Of a stretch of DNA of 58,154 bases, positions 53,901 through 58,154 are shown one piece after another. The notes under the pieces were generated by a model. It saw only the letters and a program-made list of their open reading frames with translations. It was not told the DNA's origin and ran no database searches. Position 1 is the first letter of the stretch, and every line of letters begins with the position of its first letter. The stretch spans positions 23,116-81,269 of the forward strand of contig PMTR01000016.1 of assembly GCA_003167255.1 (NCBI GenBank), in the 5' to 3' direction. A program made the position numbers and the translations under genes. Source of the DNA: Bryobacterales bacterium (lineage in GTDB: Bacteria > Acidobacteriota > Terriglobia > Bryobacterales > Bryobacteraceae).

Positions 53901-54143
53901 ATTGAAAACGAGGGCGGGCTCATGGACCGTGAGCAGGTTAATAGAATGCGGCAAATCGGGTATAGCTCTAAGAGCGTGGGGGAGCATTCTGGCTTCGGAA
54001 TCCCGATCGCCGAAGTTGCATTGATGCATAGAGGCGGTCAGTTAGCGCTGGAACCGCGGGAGAAGGGAGGATTGGTCGCCACAATCCGACTCGTCACGAT
54101 CGACGCGGAAAGGAGTTCAGCATGGAACCGTACTTCATACTGA
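50904..54143 (+). CDS. FIST-GAF-GAF histidine kinase of the island operon
   Basis: This 1079-aa cytosolic protein has no signal or TM helices. Residues about 20-375 read as FIST_N plus FIST_C (LTVECCERPHDD, HIGLGTGAEAALFAFFPG, YALYGGAAADSL, ending near MPVVYGLSAGEFGED), a predicted small-molecule sensor. Residues about 440-620 and 665-830 are two GAF-like domains (RLQMLKLLKVADDLIGKSS; YLAALQTLLKADYVHLRIR). The C-terminal part has a helical H-box-like SFHDTFGPLANIR (His864), the N-box LLDNATEY (Asn970) and the G-box GFGIP (Gly1030, Gly1032). It would autophosphorylate and pass the phosphate on. Its end overlaps the next gene by 22 bp. GC is visibly lower than in its surroundings. Confidence 0.85.
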   Translation: MEPSILEVGIGVVDGKADTVSHAEAAAMATDRVIAQVEGCSLPLRALLLLATADWCDTSDPLSAAIRVDFLRRLGYSPPLIGSSSPGIFAYLPSERHPHHVENGFVLIGLFSDDLFLTVECCERPHDDIPGRPDAVKLMADRLNKAQLEHIGLGTGAEAALFAFFPGPFINQKGERVYLDVELHQEVLNAFGDSYALYGGAAADSLESPSVGYQFINDRCLKSSLVVAHLEYEFEFDGRMDHGFLPVRAGSVSVDGLATDGVTRDHVVTRLDGEPALKRLKELAQEFHFTSYTPTLGLGGGENAHIVTTLAPLQAMESRSDGSVRLNRKVGLGYRLSILNASPEELHGRSMKAFESAFKRMDNAGNWGRLLFGLTSVGRFVTYDQKVPGNRWQGTDKLAAIFPRMPVVYGLSAGEFGEDHRRRPRADNLSVWATWFAGVRNPRSLNRLQMLKLLKVADDLIGKSSVEQVMQAAIDCPTEDLAEGGQVCTYDAASSTILGGQHGYASSRPDSKINPVVLSSKTTRLVPAEGVVYKMPENLKAWCMNTGERPVVRREVDPYENSVDILSFVAANGVAIFVPDSTDPTFLCDVALVHSSGIGPQFVMALRGQRGQLIATLQLFFHLDYHMNREELAQWVSYGQKVGIALERALEHESREATEHLSALTSSFMQHPAQQSPFPESEVVEYLAALQTLLKADYVHLRIRERLDGMTCRYRLVAPPGSMKDEHAKTHFYISRDEGSLFFLLQDDERITSTLEETRQEYSRLDQAHRSHFPEFRHWQLAGMNFKTFSMSLLGPKEDPLGCLAVHSTMEHFFTERRLELIQHARRDLQALIEKRESDFNESKLKERETAILLLALLSANSFHDTFGPLANIRSSASHVRQLHPEDPVVVKEMSDIVTLVNSLVAQLQQRRESVSAGPYQARLRDLIEASKKEMKRKWCGLEDMSGEGWDCVVDAHPAVRVAISQLLDNATEYTGGKENAVWIGGVKLSDDGRRIEFRIENEGGLMDREQVNRMRQIGYSSKSVGEHSGFGIPIAEVALMHRGGQLALEPREKGGLVATIRLVTIDAERSSAWNRTSY

Positions 54144-55240
54144 TTGTTGATGACGATCAACTGCGAGTCGATCATCTAGCTCGCCTTCTCCGTAAGGAAG
54201 CCAGCAGGCTGACTGGCCAACGCGATCGACTCCTGTCCATTAGGACCGCGGAGAACCAGCAGGAGGCTGACGAAGGCCTGACTGAGGCACCACCGCGCGG
54301 TTATGACCTCATAATTCTGGACCGGAAGTATCCAAGTGCGCCCGGCCACTATGCAACTTTTCTTGGAGACGAATGGCTGCCGAAACTGAGGGCTGGGCAG
54401 CCTAACGCCACGATTGCTATCGCCACGGCGTACGCGTCCGAAGAGTTTATGGAAAAGGCTGTGGAGGCGCTGAAAGACTTCGGGGCTGACGAATTCCTTC
54501 CAAAGACCGTCGACGAGGAAGAAACAATCAATCGGCTGATCAAGGCGATTAGGCGGCCCCGCTTAAGGCGTCAGCCTGCGGCTCCGCATTTATCGAATGT
54601 AGCCAGAGTCACGTTGGAGGATCTTCATCTGGCTTTCAGCAAGGCCAGGGCGCGGCTGCGCACCCTCGACGCAGGTGTCGAGGTCGAAGAACTCTTTCGC
54701 GAACTCCAGGACACGGAGGAGAGGATCGCGGGGAGGTTCCTTGCGCCACAATCATCGGAAGAGGTGGGATTGCGGGACATCGACATGTTGCAAATCATCA
54801 AGGAGGAGGTGCGCTTTTTTGAGGGACTGTTCGCCAAAGGCCGGATGTTTGTCGAGCCCGCTACCGTTTACACCGTGCGCACTTACGTAACGGACTTGCG
54901 TGATGCCTTGCGCGAAGTGCTGCAAAACGCTGTGGATGCATCCATGGAGGAAGACCTAATGAAGCCGGAAATTTCGGTGAGCGTGCGTCGCTCCGTAAAG
55001 CCGGCGTTCACCGACGTATATGTCTCTGACCAAGGGCCTGGTTTCAGCGATGAGGCGCTGGCCAAGATATACCAACCTGGTTACTCCTTTTGGAAGCAAG
55101 GTGACAAGAGGCACAAGGGCATGGGCCTCTATGTAGCACGGCGGATGATGCAGGCGATTGGGGGTGACATCCGGTACGAAAAGCCTCCACACAAAGGGGC
55201 GACTATTGTCCTCTCGGTCCGGGATTGGGGCTCGCAGTGA
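54122..55240 (+). CDS. Receiver-HATPase protein of the island operon
   Basis: The 372-aa protein has a receiver domain at residues 4-130: Asp10/Asp11 in IVDDDQL, phospho-acceptor Asp67 in IILDRKYP, Thr102 in IATAYAS and Lys128 in FLPKTVD. All key residues are present. Residues 150-230 are helical but without a recognisable His in an H-box. Residues 255-372 are a GHKL ATPase (LREVLQNAVDAS with the N-box Asn, DVYVSDQGPGFS and KGMGLYVARRM). The order receiver first, ATPase last, without DHp, is unusual. It suggests a phosphorylation-controlled ATPase that may complement the FIST kinase, or a direct effector (inference). Confidence 0.85.
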   Translation: MEPYFILIVDDDQLRVDHLARLLRKEASRLTGQRDRLLSIRTAENQQEADEGLTEAPPRGYDLIILDRKYPSAPGHYATFLGDEWLPKLRAGQPNATIAIATAYASEEFMEKAVEALKDFGADEFLPKTVDEEETINRLIKAIRRPRLRRQPAAPHLSNVARVTLEDLHLAFSKARARLRTLDAGVEVEELFRELQDTEERIAGRFLAPQSSEEVGLRDIDMLQIIKEEVRFFEGLFAKGRMFVEPATVYTVRTYVTDLRDALREVLQNAVDASMEEDLMKPEISVSVRRSVKPAFTDVYVSDQGPGFSDEALAKIYQPGYSFWKQGDKRHKGMGLYVARRMMQAIGGDIRYEKPPHKGATIVLSVRDWGSQ

Positions 55241-55527
55241 TCCTCGCAGTCGTATCGACCGTTGATAGGACGATGGTTATTCTGCCGGAGCGGAGCGGCC
55301 TGTGTGGTCTGTGTGGTCTCACCGTGCGTAACGATGCGTCCATTTCCGACGCCCACGACACCGAGTTGGGCACCGTTGTTACCGATAGTACCCAGGAAGC
55401 GGGTGCGACTTATTTAGGGGCGTTTCTGAATATGGACGACAATCTGCCTGGTGCGGCCCACGTCGTGGGCATTGATCGCAAGACCTTATCTATTCGCTGC
55501 AAGCCCACTCAATCTGCAATGCTATGA
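55237..55527 (+). CDS. Small island protein of unknown family (~96 aa)
   Basis: GTG at 55237 overlaps the preceding stop (GTGA), and its own stop overlaps the next ATG (ATGA), so the gene is coupled at both ends. That is the main reason to believe in it. The protein is beta-rich (VILAVVSTVDRTMVIL, LSIRCKPTQ) with a central CGLCGL and HDTELGTVV, then GATYLGAFLNMDDNLP. I recognise no family. The ATG at 55273 is a shorter alternative start. Confidence 0.6.
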   Translation: MILAVVSTVDRTMVILPERSGLCGLCGLTVRNDASISDAHDTELGTVVTDSTQEAGATYLGAFLNMDDNLPGAAHVVGIDRKTLSIRCKPTQSAML

Positions 55528-57167
55528 AGGTACCGAAATTACTGCACGTGCTCAGCGTTGGGCCGCCAGAAAACGTCGAAATGCACGCAGATCTTTGGCG
55601 AGACGTCTGGCTGGAAAGCGGTGTATTGAGAACGCGCGCAGTCGCCTTCGGAGACGAACACCTCGCGAAGCATCTTCGATGGGCCCACGTAATACTGCTG
55701 GATTGCACTAATCGCTCCGAGGCAATAAGAATTTACGATAGCGAATTGTTCCCGAGACGGCGGACGCTGCTGGTGCAACCGGGCGGTCTTAGCCGTTCCA
55801 CGTTCCCAACTGGCGACGGTGAGCTGCCGGTCGCGTCGATTGATGATGTTCGTGAGGATTGGAAGACTCACCTCAAAAACTTCATATCGCTTCCAGCCGG
55901 TGGAAAACCCATGTGGCTGCCAGCGAGGCCGGATGATCCATCTCTGGGGGAAATAAAGCAAAAAATTGGGGCACATCTGGCCAACGCTATTGGAGTCTAC
56001 TTTCCTCGTCACTGTAAGGATGTCCTGACGGAACTGGTAGTCGGAGGTTGGTCCGGGACGCCGCTATTGCGCGTGATGCTGGACGGCAACGGATACTTTC
56101 TTAAATTCTTTCGCAGGCCGGAAGAGTTCATCAGGGAGTGGAACAAGCACGCCCAGGCCAAAGCGTGGCTCGGAGATCTCACTGTTGACCTCGTCGGTGT
56201 CCCGGAGTTGGCAGAGGCCGGCAGAGAACAAAGCGAGGCGTTCCCTCGTCCGAAAGGCGTTCTTGAAGAGAATCACCGCTATCCTGTCTGCTTCCGCGCG
56301 GCAGCCGTGACAGCGACTCTGTTGGAGCTTTACAAGGACCCAACTAAGACCCGTGATTTTGCTCCCGCCGCATATGCGCTCGTGATTGACGCACTACGGC
56401 GGGGTCAGGATGAAAGTAATCGGGAGAGTGTGGCGCTGATGAAACTCCGCGACACAGCCCCAGGGGACCACCTCCTTACCGAAGCACAAACGATACTCCA
56501 CTCGTTGCGGAAGGGTCCGTTACATAGTGGGATTCACTCGGCGATTGCTGAGTTGTGGCATTATGCCAGGGTGGATTGTCCGGGTTTCGACCGCCAGTTG
56601 AATTGCCTCAGAGCTCTCCTGGACATCGATAACCCTCCATGGCTTCGTTTACCGTCCTGGGTGTGGTTCGGTAAGACCCACGGCGATGCAAACGCGCGGA
56701 ACTTTCTGTTTGACCGGACCAAGAAGCGACCGACGGGGCTTCAGATCATCGATTGCGGCAGTTTCGACGACCACAGTCCCCTGATCTTCGACCTCGCACA
56801 AATGGAGAGCGACCTTAAGATCGTCCTGATGGCTACCGAGGATTCCAGCACATACGGCGACATCGATACGGTGCTATTGGCCGATTGGTGGAAGCAGGAG
56901 CGCGCTTCGATTAAGGACCCGTTTCAGTTCCGTATTGTGGGAACCCACTCGTCCACGCAACGCGGGTACAGCGTGGTACAGCAGATCCGCGGTCGCGCAT
57001 GCGAGTTGGCATTACCCACAAACGATTTCAGACCCTACTTCTACTGCCTGCTGTATTGGACCCTACGAAAGCTCAGGCGGGTGGAAATTCCGCATACGAA
57101 GCGGGTACTTGCCCTCAGGTCGGCTGGTGCATTATGCGAGAAATTGGCGAGATGGAAAGAGCCGTAG
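55524..57167 (+). CDS. APH-fold kinase protein of the island (TCAD9-like)
   Basis: The 547-aa protein has an N-terminal alpha/beta domain (residues 1-125: LLHVLSVGPPE, HVILLDCTN, TLLVQPGGL), a possible receiver- or TIR-like fold. The C-terminal part has the aminoglycoside/choline-kinase pattern: the glycine loop GGWSGTPLLRV (174-184), Lys194 in YFLKFF, the catalytic loop HGDANARNFL (His386, Asp388, Asn393) and metal-binding Asp410 in IIDCGSFDD. From memory this resembles TCAD9, a predicted kinase domain of 'ternary' conflict systems. The substrate is unknown. It is the last gene of the operon. Confidence 0.75.
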   Translation: MKVPKLLHVLSVGPPENVEMHADLWRDVWLESGVLRTRAVAFGDEHLAKHLRWAHVILLDCTNRSEAIRIYDSELFPRRRTLLVQPGGLSRSTFPTGDGELPVASIDDVREDWKTHLKNFISLPAGGKPMWLPARPDDPSLGEIKQKIGAHLANAIGVYFPRHCKDVLTELVVGGWSGTPLLRVMLDGNGYFLKFFRRPEEFIREWNKHAQAKAWLGDLTVDLVGVPELAEAGREQSEAFPRPKGVLEENHRYPVCFRAAAVTATLLELYKDPTKTRDFAPAAYALVIDALRRGQDESNRESVALMKLRDTAPGDHLLTEAQTILHSLRKGPLHSGIHSAIAELWHYARVDCPGFDRQLNCLRALLDIDNPPWLRLPSWVWFGKTHGDANARNFLFDRTKKRPTGLQIIDCGSFDDHSPLIFDLAQMESDLKIVLMATEDSSTYGDIDTVLLADWWKQERASIKDPFQFRIVGTHSSTQRGYSVVQQIRGRACELALPTNDFRPYFYCLLYWTLRKLRRVEIPHTKRVLALRSAGALCEKLARWKEP

Positions 57168-57270
57168 ATCCTTTGATCTCATGCGCGAACGACGCCACGA
57201 CCTTGGCCCGTTTTGTTCCCGGTTTTTTCCAGCGCGTTGCGCGTGGCACCCGGTGGCACCCGATTCCTCG

Positions 57271-57364
57271 TAACTCTATGAAAACATGGTAGCGCTAACG
57301 GGAATCGAACGCGCTAACCGCCAGTTCCGCCGAGTTCGGTTCGTGCTAAGTCTATGCAAACACG
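57271..57364. repeat. Imperfect direct repeat flanking a tRNA-3'-end-like sequence (possible att site)
   Basis: TAACTCTATGAAAACATG (57271-57288) and TAAGTCTATGCAAACACG (57347-57364) match at 15 of 18 positions. Between them, the minus strand reads a T arm and acceptor 3' end with encoded CCA (57287-57319, TTCGATT loop, ending GCTACCA). The 5' part of a tRNA is not seen. The position, just after the last gene of the island, suits an attachment site. Confidence 0.45.
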
Positions 57365-57436
57365 TACACCTCGTATGGCAGTGACCGCGCCAAAGGCGCT
57401 CTGGATTCCCGACGTGGTCTCCCTGTGGTCTCCCGG

Positions 57437-58138
57437 CTACTGATTTGGGTTTACCCCAAAGTCGAAAATGTCTGCCGCACCAGCAGCACCAGCCCCGTAT
57501 GCCCCCAGGTTCCCGGCCGAGGCGAGAAAACAGTACTCTCCCGGCAGTAGCGGATTGTTCACCGTAACTTTGTAGAGCCCGGCACGAATCCGTTCAGATT
57601 TGATGCCGATCATCGTCTTATCATTCGTGCCAGACGAGGATCCAAAGACGTTGGCCTCCATGATTACGGTCTCGCGGTTTGCCTTGGCGACTTCCAGCTT
57701 TATCAAGGCGAACTGGTTTGGATTTGAAACATTGGCGATTCCAAAATAACTCTTGCCGAGGCCGGCCGCTTTATCATCGAAGTAGAAGTAAAACACTGGA
57801 CTCGCTTCGGCCCGGATGCTGGCGCGCGGTCCCGCGATAACCGCCTTGGTTTTCGCCTTCTTGAGGCCACCTGTCAGCATGAGGCCAGCCGTACCGGTCT
57901 TTGCTCCCTGGTATGCCGCACGCTCAAGGACCACGAGCTTTGGGGTGCCACTGGTGTCCTTGGTGAAGAGGTATATGCCTGAATCATGCGGAACCATCGG
58001 GTCGTTTAGGTCTCCGGATGCCGCCGAGCCGGCCGCAGGCGTTGCGCCAGACGGATTGATGACTCCCGGAACCAACTGAGTCTGCACGACCACCGGCGCC
58101 GGTGCAGGCGCAGGCGTGGGCGGTGTGACGGGTGTCAT
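57437..58138 (-). CDS. Hypothetical acidobacterial protein, probably missing its N-terminus
   Basis: The frame starts with ATG at 58138, and an in-frame TGA lies just upstream. It has no signal peptide but opens with a Pro/Ala-rich linker (residues 1-20), so the true N-terminal part is probably lost or out of frame. Residues 50-233 are beta-rich with PVFYFYFDD, GLYKVTVNN and LLPGEYCFL, which I recall from an uncharacterised, secreted protein type in Solibacter relatives. It marks the return of the normal chromosomal background after the island. Confidence 0.65.
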   Translation of the reverse strand: MTPVTPPTPAPAPAPVVVQTQLVPGVINPSGATPAAGSAASGDLNDPMVPHDSGIYLFTKDTSGTPKLVVLERAAYQGAKTGTAGLMLTGGLKKAKTKAVIAGPRASIRAEASPVFYFYFDDKAAGLGKSYFGIANVSNPNQFALIKLEVAKANRETVIMEANVFGSSSGTNDKTMIGIKSERIRAGLYKVTVNNPLLPGEYCFLASAGNLGAYGAGAAGAADIFDFGVNPNQ

Positions 58139-58154
58139 CGATCATCTGAAGTCG

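Overview
The window looks like a chromosomal segment of a soil-type Acidobacteriota, most likely the Solibacter/Bryobacter branch. The reasons are high GC (44 of 60 bases are G/C at 42301-42360), a C-terminal remnant of the Solibacter-expanded TIGR03437 family (13599-13726), a large TolB-like propeller plus barrel protein, an S53 kumamolisin, a DUF5995 protein and an acidobacterial-type alpha-2-macroglobulin locus. The taxonomy is inferred from family recollection, not from a search.

Layout. (A) 1-5.5 kb is a graveyard: a hybrid histidine kinase broken by a nonsense codon, a one-base insertion and an internal deletion; a carboxypeptidase-regulatory-like remnant; a 3' tRNA-Asn-like piece; an integrase tail; an IS110 transposase head; and an Avd-like four-helix-bundle remnant. 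Two intact genes sit in it, a DUF6496-like protein and a GT39/PMT-like glycosyltransferase. (B) 5.5-21.4 kb holds mostly monocistronic genes: a GH36-like glycosidase, an NAD(P)-binding SDR, the propeller/barrel protein, an aldo/keto reductase, a VOC protein, DUF5995, a membrane patatin-like lipase, VanZ-like (split by an amber codon), an RluA-type pseudouridine synthase and an S53 peptidase. Broken genes and hairpin repeats lie between them. (C) 21.5-31.1 kb is a periplasmic/cell-wall module. A plus-strand operon (DUF1175, thioester alpha-2-macroglobulin, membrane protein) converges on a minus-strand pair (SpoIID fused to a metallopeptidase domain, and a small penicillin-binding transpeptidase). 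A BrnT-type toxin-antitoxin pair lies between them. (D) 31.2-49.3 kb is a tightly coupled minus-strand operon for a Wzx/Wzy-type exopolysaccharide: PAS protein, Wza, Wzc, Wzx, Wzy, glycosyltransferases, FemAB/GNAT-like proteins, two deacetylase-fold proteins, the WbaP-like initiating transferase, a beta-helix protein, a methyltransferase and a kinase-like membrane protein. (E) 49.5-57.3 kb is a probable genomic island with visibly lower GC in its core (26 of 60 at 51541-51600). It has a tyrosine recombinase, then a four-gene translationally coupled operon, then a tRNA-3'-end-like sequence.

The strongest candidate for an undescribed system is the operon in (E). It encodes a FIST-GAF-GAF-histidine kinase (1079 aa), a receiver-HATPase protein that lacks an obvious DHp helix pair, a ~97-aa protein of unknown family, and a 547-aa protein with an aminoglycoside-phosphotransferase-like kinase core behind an alpha/beta N-terminal domain. 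The last resembles, from memory, the TCAD9 domain of predicted 'ternary' conflict systems. All junctions overlap, and the operon sits next to an integrase.

A second striking observation is a 132-bp insertion flanked by a 7-bp direct repeat inside the signal-peptide region of the alpha-2-macroglobulin gene. Removing it in silico restores a textbook signal peptide starting at the translationally coupled ATG.
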